A stretch of DNA of 64,000 nucleotides from Chloranthus sessilifolius (taxonomy: Eukaryota; Streptophyta; Magnoliopsida; Chloranthales; Chloranthaceae), in contig CM037587.1 of the NCBI GenBank assembly GCA_021018995.1, forward strand, positions 91,757,251 to 91,821,250, written 5' to 3'. The translations under genes and the position numbers were made by a program. Positions 12,191 through 22,789 of this stretch are shown piece by piece (the stretch's first letter is position 1; each line of letters begins with the position of its first letter). Below the pieces are notes generated by a model. It made no database searches. It saw only the letters and a list, made by a program, of their open reading frames with translations, and had not been told where the DNA came from.

Positions 12191-12723
12191 ATAAATCATC
12201 AATGGCCTGCGCCCACCCCATTACCCCCAATTCAACCACCTGCCAGATCTGCCACTCCCATCAATTACTCTATGGCCCATCAAATCCCCAATCCCCCGCC
12301 AGCACCTATTAGCTATCAATGACCTAATTTTACCCCCTTTCCCCCAATACCACCATCCTCAAGCTTCACCACCCCCATTTGGCCCAATTTTGCCACCCAC
12401 CCATCCATCACAGAGATAAGCTAGGTCTTACCTACCCTCCCAGATCCATCAGTATATGCACTTTAGGTGCTGAAAGCCATATCATTCTATCTCTCAGGAC
12501 CAACCTATGATCCACATTAGGTCTCGCTGAGCTATGAGCAAACCAATGCTAACGCCGTCAGCTGTAGCAGGGAGGGGGCAGTGGACTTTGTTACCAGATT
12601 GGGAAGAATCTCGAAGCAGAAGAAGAATCGGTGACAAGCGCAATAATAGAGAAAATGAGTCGAGAGCATATACTAGAGACTCAGCTGAGAAGAATGCCTG
12701 GCCATATAACTGTATGAGATCTG

Positions 12724-13584
12724 TTGATGATGTCCCCAGTCCATTTCCAAGTATTAATGGGGGCGTTAAAAAATGCGCATGTGTCCCAACAGGTGAGCCC
12801 AGACGAGGTTGGACAAATAGTTGGACAGGTGATGGCACCTAATGCCATTTCATTTTCGGACGCAGATCTACCTGAAGAGGGAAACAGTCATGCTAAATCC
12901 CTCAATATTACTGTCGAATCAAGGAACATGATAATTCCCTTGATTCTAATTGATAATGGGTCGACTCTGAATGTGTGCCCGTTGAGGACTGCCACCAAGA
13001 TCCGCGTGGACCCTTGTATCCTAAGGCCGACAAGGACTAGCACTCGGGAATTTGATAATACAAGAAGAGAAATAATGGGAGAGGTTGATCTAGAATTAGT
13101 AATTTGGCCCATGACCTTCTCTATACCCTTTCAAGTGATGGATATCAAATCTTCTTTTAATTTGCTGATAAGATGCCCCTGGTTGCATGAGGTTGGGGCG
13201 ATGCCTTCTACCCTCTATCAAAAACTAAAATTCATATCCGCGCAGAAGGTAATCAGCATCATTGCTGAAAGGCATGACGACAAAGACAAGGCCACCCATA
13301 GCATTGAAAATCCTAAGGTAGTGGATGTGCCACGTACTGAGGAATACATCGACCTCCACAGTTTCGAGTATGAGGTGTCAATAGTAGGCCCGGAACCCCC
13401 GAGAAACATTACTCCCACAACCGGCGACAGAATGGAAGCAGCGGTGGCTATGCTCCAAAAATGGGGCTACCAGAAAGGCCGAGGACCCGGGCCCAGATTA
13501 CAAGGTAGAAGAGAGCCAGTGGTGGCTAAGGGACAGAAAGTAAAATTCGGGCTGGGGTACATGCCCACTGAGGAAGAGGTCTGA
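12724..13584 (+). pseudogene. aspartic protease plus G-patch domain of element A
   Basis: This open segment encodes 286 residues. The retropepsin active-site loop reads LILIDNGSTLNVCPL, so the Asp-Thr/Ser-Gly triad is Asp-Asn-Gly, as in many Tat elements. Downstream motifs are EIMGEVDLEL and VMDIKSSFNLLIRCPWLHE, where LLGRPWLH would be usual. A G-patch follows at about 13432-13515: AAVAMLQKWGYQKGRGPGPR then LQGRREPV, matching the glycine spacing of G-patch domains. G-patch domains bind nucleic acid and are also known after the protease of betaretroviruses. The segment is continuous but is cut off from gag and RT by stops. Confidence 0.82.
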
Positions 13585-13984
13585 GAGGCCAAAGAAAAAG
13601 CCAGGGTCGCCGCAGCGGCAAGAGCTCGAGGAATCAACATAGAAGAGAAGCCTCGCCCTAGGCCGGACATAAGGGATTCCTTTGTCAGTGTAGGGGTCAT
13701 CAAAATCGATCGGAATGGGGTAACACATTTGACCCCACACAAACCCACAGCCCCAATACATCCCACCAATCCCCGATGGTAAACCACCACAAAACTGAGT
13801 TATCGTTTGAGGACATCATCTTAGACGAATTGGGAATCAATATGATGGATGCTGACCCCAATGAGCCATATCAGTCAGTATCCTCCATCCCAACAGGTAA
13901 AGGAACGGCCCCTCAAGTACGCAATTGGATATCTTTGCCCCAAATTTTGGAAATAGGGAGTGGCCTAAAGTTTGGCACCTGTTT

Positions 13985-14154
13985 CCAAAAAAAAATAACC
14001 TACAAAAAGTGAGATAAGTCCTTGGCAGACAATACCTTGTATATACACAGACTCACACTGCCAAGGGTCCGCCTCCGAAGAAATACAAAATCTCAAAAAT
14101 ATTAAAAAAATACAAAATCCTAAAAATATTAAAAAAATATATAATCCAAAAATA
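13985..14154 (+). other. AT-rich, stop-filled spacer between protease/G-patch and RT of element A
   Basis: About 170 bases, rich in AAAATATT words, with stops in all frames. Element B has a matching spacer at about 36230-36400. Ogre elements are known to have an intron between protease and RT, so this may be the same intron. No convincing splice acceptor is visible. Confidence 0.45.
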
Positions 14155-15720
14155 TTGTCTTTTAAAATTCCAGAAAAAGTCCCACAAAAGGATGCCTTAA
14201 TCGACATACCCGTCTCACGTAAAACCGACCCCTTCCCTGTAGAAATACAAGAAGAGGTAGGAGTTACGAGTCTGGACGAGGATATCACCTTGGAAGAGCT
14301 CCCCAATGAGCTCCTTGACCGGTTTGCCGAATTTGAGCATGGCCTTACCCCGATCGTCGAAGAAACAGAAGATATCAATTTAGGGACTGAGGAGATTCCC
14401 AGCATGACTAAGATCGGAACGTCGCTGTCTCCCGAAGAAAGAAAAGGTATGATCAACTTCCTTCGGTCATACCAAGACATTTTTGCCTGATCGTACGAGA
14501 ACATGCCTGGTCTGGATACCGGTTTGGTCGAGCATGAGTTGCCCCTCTACCTTGATATGAAGTCAGTCAAGCAGAAGTTGAGGCGTCTCCGACCCGAATG
14601 GATGCTGAAAGTCAAAGGTGAGGTTGTCAAGCAATATGATGCGGGGTTTCTCATGGTATCTAAATACTCGCAGTGGCTAGCCAATATCGTGCCTGTACCG
14701 AAGAAATATGGAAAGGCCCGCATATGTATCAATTTTTGAAATTTGAATAAGGCGAGCTCGAAGACGATTTCCCATTGCCACACATCAACATCTTGGTCAA
14801 TAATACTGCTAAGCACGGGATGCTTTCTTTCATGGATGGATTTTTAGGATATAATCAAATTAAGATGGCCGAGGTTGATCGCGAGAAGACAGCGTTCATT
14901 ACCCCCTGGGGAACCTTTTGCTATCGAGTCATGCCATTTGAATCAAGAACGCCCAAACGTGCAGAGCTATGCGACATGATGCACCGAGAGATTGAAGTAT
15001 ACGTCGATGACATGATAGCCAAGTCACTGGAGTGAGGTGATCACTTGGTAAACCTTAAGAAGCTATTTGAGAGGCTGAGAAAGTACAGGTTACATTTGAA
15101 TCCACAGAAGTGCGCTTTTGGCGCTATGTCTGAAAAATTGCTAGGATTCATCGTCAGCAGGAGAGGGATCGAGGTCGACCCAGTCAAAGTTAAAGCCATC
15201 ACAGAAATGCCGCCACCGTCTACTGAGAAGGAAGTTAGAGGGTTCTTGGGCAGAATACAATATATCAGTCGGTTCATTACACAGCTAACTCCAATCTGCA
15301 CGCCGATCTTCAAACTATTAAGGAAGAACTTGCCCGTTGAATGGAACAAAGACTGTCAGGTAGCGTTCGATAAAATTAAAGGCTACCTCCTTAACCTACC
15401 TGTGTTGGTACCTCCCGAGCCAAGGAGACGACTCTTGATGTATCTCTCCACGACGGAAATCTCGATGGGATGTGTCTTAGGGCAGCATGACGAGACAAAA
15501 AGAAGAGAACATTCCATTTACTATATAAGCAAGAAGTTTACTGATTATGAAACGCACTATTCTCATCTAGAGAAAGCATGCCTGGCTCTTGTATGGGCTA
15601 CTCAGAGGCTCCGTCATTACTTGTTATCCCAGGCCATTCTACTTTTGGTCCGAATGGACCCATTGAAATACCTGTTTCAAGTGCCTCTCATCAAGGACGC
15701 AGCAAACTCTTATTATTTGA
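14155..15720 (+). pseudogene. reverse transcriptase and first RNase H of element A
   Basis: The linker (KIGTSLSPEERKGMINFLRS) is followed by RT motifs: YSQWLANIVPVPKKYGKARI, MLSFMDGFLGYNQIKMA, TPWGTFCYRVMPF and the catalytic VYVDDMIAK near 15000. RT-linked RNase H follows (LLMYLSTTEISMGCVLGQHD, then HYSHLEKACLALVWATQRL). A deletion of about 30 bases removes the segment between FCYRVMPF and DMMHRE that is present in B (AFRLKNAGVTYQRAMTALFH). Stops at about 14488, 14738 and 15033 and a frameshift near 15690 disable it. Confidence 0.88.
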
Positions 15721-16216
15721 GTTCGACATCACATACGTCACTCAGAAGTCGATTAAGGGGCAGGCACTCGCCGATCATCTTGCCGACAATCCTTTGCCAA
15801 ATTATGAGCCTTTGAGAACTGAGTTCCCAAATGAAGATATCTTGTTCAAGACGGAAGACGATACTAACGAAGCAAAAGAATCTTGGGTAATGCACTTTGA
15901 CGGGGCGGCAAACGCTGAGGGTCAGGGAGTTGGTGCCATTCTAGTTTCGCCGAAAGGATCCCACGTACCCGTCTCTATCAAGCTCAACTTCCCTTGTACT
16001 AATAACATGGCTGAATACGAAGCTTGTGTCGCTGGACTGCAGGCGGCTCTCGATCTAAATATAACTCACCTTCGAGTGTTTGGTGATTCACAGTTAATCA
16101 TATGTCAAACGAATGGTGACTGGAAGACGAAAGACGAGAAACGGATCCCCTATCATGAACACCTCAAGGATCTGATAGCTTGCTTCCAAGACGTGACATT
16201 CTCATATGTCCCCTAG
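15721..16216 (+). pseudogene. second (archaeal-type) RNase H of element A
   Basis: After the linker KSIKGQALADHLADNPLPNY comes WVMHFDGAANAEGQGVGAIL, then NNMAEYEACVAGLQAALDL and LRVFGDSQLIICQTNGDWK. This is the extra aRNH domain typical of the plant Tat lineage, placed between RT-RNase H and integrase. The Asp (FDGA), Glu (AEYEA) and Asp (GDSQL) catalytic residues are present. The reading frame is intact up to a stop at 16214. Confidence 0.85.
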
Positions 16217-17620
16217 ATAAGAAGCCGTTTTGCCGATGCACTAGCAACTTTGGCGTTAATGATAGAAATCACGTATGGTCCTAAGATGAAGCCGATCATG
16301 ATCGAGCAGAGAAGTGAGCCGACCTTCTACCTATAGATTGAGGAACCTACAAAGCCTGGTGATGAGCCACTTTGGTTCTTAGATATCAAGAATTTCCTCG
16401 AGACACTAACTTTCCCTGAGAGTACGTCCAAGACGGACCGGTGAACCATTCAACATTTAGCGACAGGCTACGTCATTTGTGGGGAATGCCTTTACAAGCG
16501 ATCCTACAACAACATTCTACTCAGGTGCCTTACTGAAAGTGAAGCGACCAACATCATAAAGGAGATCCATGAAATAGTATGCAGAGCCCACGTCAGCAGT
16601 CACATGCTTGCTGAGAAAATTCTACGGTAGGAACACTTTTGGACCACTATGGAATCGAATTGCTGCAAACATGTTCATAAATGTTACAAGTGTCAGGAAC
16701 ACTCCAGTCTGATACATTCTCCTGCCATCGATCTACACTGCATGACCACTCCTTGGCCAATTGCTACTTAGGGCCTTGACGTCGTTGGAATGATTAATTC
16801 GAAAGCATTAAACGGACATCGATTCATCCTCATCGCCATTGAATACTTCACCAAGTGGGTAGAAGCGGCGTCATATGCCAACATCACAGCCAATCACGTT
16901 AAGAAGTTTCTCAAGAATAATATTGTGTGCCGATTTGGAGTCCCCAAAGATATCATCACGGACAGCGGCACAAATTTTGTAAATAAGAGCATCTGAGATT
17001 TCTGTGAGTAATACAAGATCAAGCACCATCGCTCGTCACCTTATCAGCCTCAAAGTAATGGAGTCGTGAAAGCTGCGAACAAGACAGTCATCCACATCCT
17101 CGAGAAAATGGTCGTCACCTACCGAGATTGGAGCGAAATGTTGCCATTTGCCTTATGAGCCTATAGAACATCGATCCGTACTGCTATAGAGGCAGAACCA
17201 TTCTCCCTTGTGTATGAAACTGAGGCCGTCCTCCCAGCTTAGGTTGAAGTACCCTCGCTCCGAATTCTCATGGAATCAGGCTTACCCGAAGCACAGAGAG
17301 AGAGAGAGATCTCACTTCGAACAATTGAATTTATTAGACGAGAAGAGACTGCTAGCCTTGTGTCACACTCAAGTATACTAGGAGTGAATCGCACGCACTT
17401 ATAATAAATGTGTTTGCAGTCGAGATCTGAAGGTAGGAGATACTGTACTGAAGAAGATCTTCCCATCCCTCCATGCCGATCCAAGAGGAAAGTTCAAGCC
17501 AAACTGAGAAGGACCTTACGTCATCCGAGAAGTGCTACCGGGATACGCCATTCACCTCGCCACCATGGACAGAGATCATCTTCCTGAGCCCATCAATGCT
17601 GGATACGTCTGACGATTCTA
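16217..17620 (+). pseudogene. integrase of element A (heavily decayed)
   Basis: The zinc-binding HHCC region is visible (EIHEIVCRAHVSSHM, then CCKHVHKCYKCQEH). The core follows with LDVVGMINSKALNGHRFIL, FTKWVEAASYANITANHV and FGVPKDIITDSGTNF. Later pieces around 17050-17620 correspond to the C-terminal domain of B, but in shifting frames. At least six stops occur, for example at 16627, 16770, 16996 and 17155. Confidence 0.85.
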
Positions 17621-18215
17621 CTCTTAGTCTATCGTGATAAGGTAAGTATTGGTGAAACAGATATGTGACTGCTTAAGAATCACTCAAAAGAGGCCATCAT
17701 TCCAAACACAGTAGCCAAAAAACATCCCTAAAAATGATGATATCCTTTGCTATCCCATTTGAGCCTGAGCCTTTCTTTCAATAAGCCCCTTCCCCAAAAA
17801 AATAAAAAATGTGTGTGTACATATACAAAAAAAGGGGAAGTAAAGTTACCATCAAAATCTAAAAAAATCAAAAAAGCAAAACCTCAAAAAGAGATTGCCT
17901 GAAATAGAGCAAAAAGAACAAAAAAACTGTGTAGAAGAATCATAGGGCATGTATAGTAAAAACCCCCAAGGGAGAAAGTATGTTGAGAAAACTGAAGCCG
18001 TATCAAGGAAACCCTTTTAGCCTAGCATACCTTCAAATCCTAACCTAACCCATGGCCAAGCTACACCCTGAAGAAAGCCCTCTATTAGGTTTACAAGCAG
18101 TCATAATATCTGTTAAGTCAACACAAGCTAAGTTGTGAGACGACACCAGAATTCCATCCAGTCGGCTATGATGGAATCGACGTCTATGTCATGGTTGTTG
18201 AAAAAAGAAATGAAG

Positions 18216-18253
<38 letters not shown>

Positions 18254-18940
18254 TCAAAGCAAGATGGACGTGGTGAAAACCCGAGAGGGCGCTACAGGTA
18301 AAAACAGCGAGTTTATGCGGACCAGGTGAAAACTTAAAAGGGCGCTTGGGGTAAGAGAGATAAGCCCATGGACGTGGTGAGAACCCGAATGGGCGCCACG
18401 GGTAAGAAAAAGGAGATAAATAAATAAATAAATAAGAAGAAAAAAAGAAAAGAAAGTTTTGGACTGATTGAGAATATTGATGTTTGAGGAACCCTTTTGT
18501 TACTCTTCCTGTACCCTCTTGTCTCACTGGGCCGCTCATGCTAGTTCGAATCAGGTCCCGACCAAAATTGTCTTTGTGAAACCGCACCGTCAAACGTATG
18601 ACCCGAGGCAAGGAGAAAGGTTTAACTCAATCCAAAGGGATCAATGTTCCGGCCTTGGTAAAATTTGAAAACTCACACAGGTTTAACTGCATGAAAGAGT
18701 TCGACTATGCTCAAAATAGGATCCGTTACTCCGTCTCACTGTCAAGGCATAAAAAAAAAAAGAGAGCCAAAAACAAAAAATCAAGAAAAATCCAAATACC
18801 AAAAAATGTGCATATATTTCTACTCATATTTCTAGCATCATATTTCAATCTCAAAAATAAAGAAAAATAATAAAAAATATCTGAAAACAAAAATCCAAAA
18901 AAATATCTTGAAAATGAAAAAATATAGGTAGAAATATCTT
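17621..18940 (+). other. 3' non-coding region of element A, cut off at about 18940
   Basis: This aligns by eye with B read on the minus strand from about 32765 to 31560. Shared blocks include GATAAGGTAAGTATTG, GGACGTGGTGA..ACCCGA..GGGCGC (repeated three times near 18262-18400), and GTTCGAC.ATGCTCAAAA near 18700. It contains a (TA)n run at 18216-18248 and A-rich DNA to 18940. Similarity to A-type sequence stops there, where minus-strand gag of C begins. Confidence 0.65.
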
Positions 18941-19773
18941 GGATGGTATGAATGATGGGTGGTTGGGCATGGTCATGAGGGAATGGGCTATGGAGGTTTT
19001 GGAGACCTAGATGTGGGGTTTGGAATGTACGGCTCCGAGAGGTAGCCCACAGGGCATACATCATTCTCATGTCCTCCATTGAGGGCATGGTTTTAGGTGT
19101 GAGATTGGAGGGTGATGGCCCATTCATGGACGGAGGGGGTTGGGTGAAATTGGGCATGACTCGGGTATGGGGGGTATGGATGATTGTGCTTGGAGGGTAT
19201 GGATGTATGGCTATGGAAGATGGTGGGTTACTGGTCATACCCTAGGAAAAGTTGGGCATGACCTGGGTAAATGGGGGGGCATGTTGGTATGTGGATGGGC
19301 CATGTGATATGGATGGCATGTGGGATGAGGTGGATGGGATATAGGATGTAGGGGGCATGGATGATGAGGTGGATGGGACGTGGGAGGTAGGCGGGGGATG
19401 GGGCTCCTGATGGGGTCTTTGGAAGTAGGGGGGTGCGGTAAGGGTGTATGGATGAGAGATGGGGATGTATGGGTCGGTTGGGAAATGAGGGGTTTCAGTA
19501 GGGGATGAGATGGGGGTATGTTGGGAAAATGTAAGGGCGGGGGATGGGATGGATGCGAACACGGGTGCCCCAAATGCACCTGTGATATCAAATCGGGTTT
19601 GGGTGAAGGTGTTGGAGATCGAGTCTTCTCCTATATGGGGATGATGGTGGGGATGTATCAGCGCTCAACATGATCAGTTGACGAGTGTTGTATCGATGTC
19701 TTGGGTAAGGGCCAAATACCTTCCTAGTTCTCTTTCTACGGGTTGGGTTTGAGGTCACCGTAGTGACGGTCAC
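18941..19773 (-). pseudogene. N-terminal gag fragment of element C
   Basis: It starts at 19773 with MTVTTVTSNPTRRKRTRK then VFGPYPRHRYNTR, matching A's gag at 9040. A Pro/His/Ser-rich region in changing frames follows, ending near PFPHDHAQPPIIHTIQ, where A reads LPHDHH*PPIIHTIQ. Frameshifts are present. Element B lacks this part of gag. Confidence 0.75.
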
Positions 19774-21158
19774 ACCGAAAGTACACGTATATATGGATTT
19801 TTGATTTTTCTATATATATATTTTTTGGATTTTTCAAATGAAAATCAACTCCCCTATTTAAATGAATGATGATCTGGTGCCCTAAAAAAATTCTCGTCTC
19901 GGGTGATATATGCACCTTTAGTAGGTCCCACGGCGGGATCTGACACACTTCGGAAGAAGCAAAAGGGAACCTTTTCGTTCTATTGAAGGTGAGGGAATCC
20001 ACACAAACGACCTGATCCCCCGGAGCAAATCAATGAGAAGTCGCCTTCTTTTGACTGGGCGGGGGCATATTGAGCGTTATAGAATACGGGAGGCTACTGT
20101 GGGCACTAATACCGCTAATCGGGGAACTTGGGTGGTGGATTGGGCCTCAGATCGAGCTGCTTGAACCCAATTTATACTGGACGTATGTATCATCTACGCC
20201 TGACCAAAACAAGCAGATTTGGTTGGGCGTGTTTATCATATACGCCTGGCTTAAATCGATTTTGGATGCGTACATATATTATGTACTTTGAGTATTCTGA
20301 GGATTTGTTGTCGAGGCGTTTAATATATCGCATAGCAAAAACGTTCTTCCATTTTGTTTGACAAAGGAATGAAGCCCGAATGAGTCTTTGGAACTGGTTT
20401 CCTGGGAGGGATGCTCCCGGGGACTGCTATGTATGTTATCGGGTCACTCCTTTCCGCTTCCTAGGGATACACGGCTGAATTCGGGTTGTCTACGCTCTCA
20501 CCATTGCGGATTTTATGGCTTGATCAGAATTGGCAACCCAATCGATATACCTCCGGCGCAAGCGCCTTCTCAGGTATTGGAAGGGGTGGTTCTTTTCAGG
20601 ATCATCACCGCTAGGGCTGTCGCCTTACTAGTAATCGGGTAAGATATATCTGTGCCTAAACCCCCCGAAAAACTATCCAAAATACACAAAAATAAATTTG
20701 ATTATGTCCCCACACTGTTGGTTTACTTTTAATTACAAATTTTTAAAGGGGAGTGAATTTAAGTCCAAGTTCGGGTCGGGGATGACAAGCCCGTCCCTCC
20801 TCAACGGGTCGGCGTTCAACGGTGAGACATGATGACTGAAATAAAGAGTGCACGTAGGCCCGCCAAACGGCTAAGGCTCGTAAATGACTGAAATTTAAAT
20901 GACGTGGAAAGTAGATGCGAGCAGGCCCGCCAAATGGCTAAGGCGGCTTAAATGACAAAACCGTAAAAACTGAAATTTAAAGGCGCAAGTAGGCCCGCCA
21001 ATCGGCTAAGGCACTTAAAGGACCAAATCGTAGGGGTAAGTATGTTAGTAAAAATAACAAAAGTGAAGAAAAAATTGCAGAAAATTAGAAAAAAACAGCA
21101 ATGGTTAGTAGAGATTAAAAAAAAAAGGGCCAACAAGAGGCGAAGCGCTAGGGTGATA
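19774..21158 (-). other. leader of element C
   Basis: This is non-coding and closely similar to B's leader (39610-40621) from about 20140 to 21158. It includes the triple repeat with GGCGGGCCTAC words (about 20845-21010) and GGCGTAT..ATACGCC palindromes (about 20177-20290). The part nearest gag (19774-20140) has no counterpart in B because of B's deletion. Confidence 0.65.
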
Positions 21159-21176
21159 TCCCCAGCAGAGTCGCCA
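21159..21176 (-). promoter_or_regulatory. primer binding site of element C
   Basis: On the minus strand this reads TGGCGACTCTGCTGGGGA, two bases after the LTR end. Of the three copies here it is the best match to a tRNA-Arg 3' end. Confidence 0.78.
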
Positions 21177-21178
21177 TC

Positions 21179-22773
21179 TGTGTGACCATGGATTCTCTCG
21201 AACCCGTCGCGGCAATGCGCTCACGATGGTATAAAATGTAGAGTCGCCACCCGGAGCTTTTGGTGACCTAGGAAACCTTTAAATCAATATTTTGAGCACC
21301 GAAGTGCTAAATATGACTATGATTTACCGGTCTTTGCCAAAGGCTCTAGGGTAGGGGCTTCGGTTATCGATCGGGTAGGGTTTAGGCACCCAATCAACCC
21401 GCACGTAGCAGTCTCTATATATGGCCAAAATGAAAAAAACAAATGGGAGGAGCTTCCCCTTACTCGAAGGCAATACAATCCTATCAAGCTTTGAGTCAAA
21501 CCGAAATTTTGGTAGCGTAACAGTTTGAATCCTTGGACGGAGGAAACACCAAGAAGGTAGAGGAAGAGAGGGGTGAGTCGGAGCTCACGGGCCCTTATAG
21601 CACCGTTGAAGACCTTCGCTTCGGCGTACTTTCGATGGCTTTAAATGGCTTAAACGGTAGGGGAATGAATTATAATGCTAGGATTCGGTAGATGGGAAGT
21701 GTAGGATGAAGCTAGGGACTAAGCTTGACTAAAAGAGGGGTGGTCTAATGGTTGAAATGGATTGAAAGGGGTGAACTAAGCATGCTGGAATTCTGGTTGA
21801 AGAATTAAAAAAAAATGGAACTTTCTCTCACTAGGTCTCTCTCTCTTGAACTCAAGATTGCAACCCTAATTTTTCAACCCTTTGGGAAGAGGGGGGGCTC
21901 TCTATTTATAGAGAAGAGGTGGGTTAGAGGGTTACTTAAGAGCTAATTGGTTTAGCAATTAGGTAATCCTTCATCTAAGGTTTTCTAAGTTTTTAGGGTC
22001 CTAGGGGTTTGGGGAAATGATTTCAATGGCAGATGATGGGGTGAGACCATAGGTGACTTAAGGGTTGCACATAAGCTCAAAGGGGGTGCAACCAAACTTA
22101 GGACACCCACCTCAACCAAGGGGATGATCAAAAGGTCAAACCTAATGAAGGAATTTCAAGCATTTGATGACAGTTACTGTAGCTAAGCTGGGCGTATATA
22201 TTACATACGCCTAGTTTATGTACAGTGATTTCTATGAAAACCAGATGAGATTTGAGAAGGTGGGTGTCCGAGGTGGGCCCTACCTATGCTGGGCGTATTT
22301 ATTATGTACACCCAATAAAATTTGGCCCAAAAATGTCAGGCGTATATAATATATAGGCCTGACCAAACTGGGGCCAAATTTGCTGGGCGTATGTAATACA
22401 TACGCCATAGCAAAAGTCATGATTTTATGTAAAACTTCAATCGGCCATATCTTTCGAACCACAACTCCAAATTGGGTGATCTTTGGCTTGCTGGAAAGCT
22501 AGAGAAATCCTCCTTCCAAAGGTACATGGCTCATCCTCAGCAGTGATCCGTTTAACATTTTATAGCTCTCCTCCCATCAAATGCTCAGAAGGGTTTAAGT
22601 TGGATCTGGGAAGGGATCCTAGGGTTTAGGGGTGATCTTTAAGGGTTGGGGGGAACGGTATTAAAGGATTCAGGGTGATTCCTAAAGGTTCAAGGGCGCC
22701 ATCGAAAGCACAAGAGTACATCTCTCTCGGAGTACAGACTGATCGGGCCTTGGGCCAAATTTGGGTGTCTACA
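21179..22773 (-). repeat. LTR shared by elements B (3') and C (5')
   Basis: This 1595-bp repeat reads TGTAGACACCC ... TCACACA on the minus strand. It has a TATAAATAGA box (near 21903-21910) and four palindrome copies of the type GGGCGTATAT...ATACGCC between 22189 and 22410. A polypurine tract flanks one side and a PBS the other. Confidence 0.88.
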
Positions 22774-22789
22774 GATGCCTCTCTTTGGT
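22774..22789 (-). promoter_or_regulatory. polypurine tract of element B
   Basis: The minus strand reads ACCAAAGAGAGGCATC directly before the 3' LTR. The equivalent in A is ACCGAAGAGGGGCATC at 42434-42449. Both follow a conserved GATCATTAGTGATCG block. Confidence 0.7.

Larger units (their letters stand above)
18941..22773 (-). mobile_element. element C: 5' fragment of a Tat element sharing its LTR with B
   Basis: Read right to left this is LTR (22773-21179), PBS (21176-21159), leader (about 21158-19774) and the start of gag (19773 down to about 18943). It then breaks abruptly against element A. The same LTR is also the 3' LTR of element B, since a B polypurine tract abuts its other side. LTR-internal-LTR-internal arrays of this sort arise by unequal recombination between LTRs. 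Everything of C downstream of mid-gag is lost. Confidence 0.75.
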
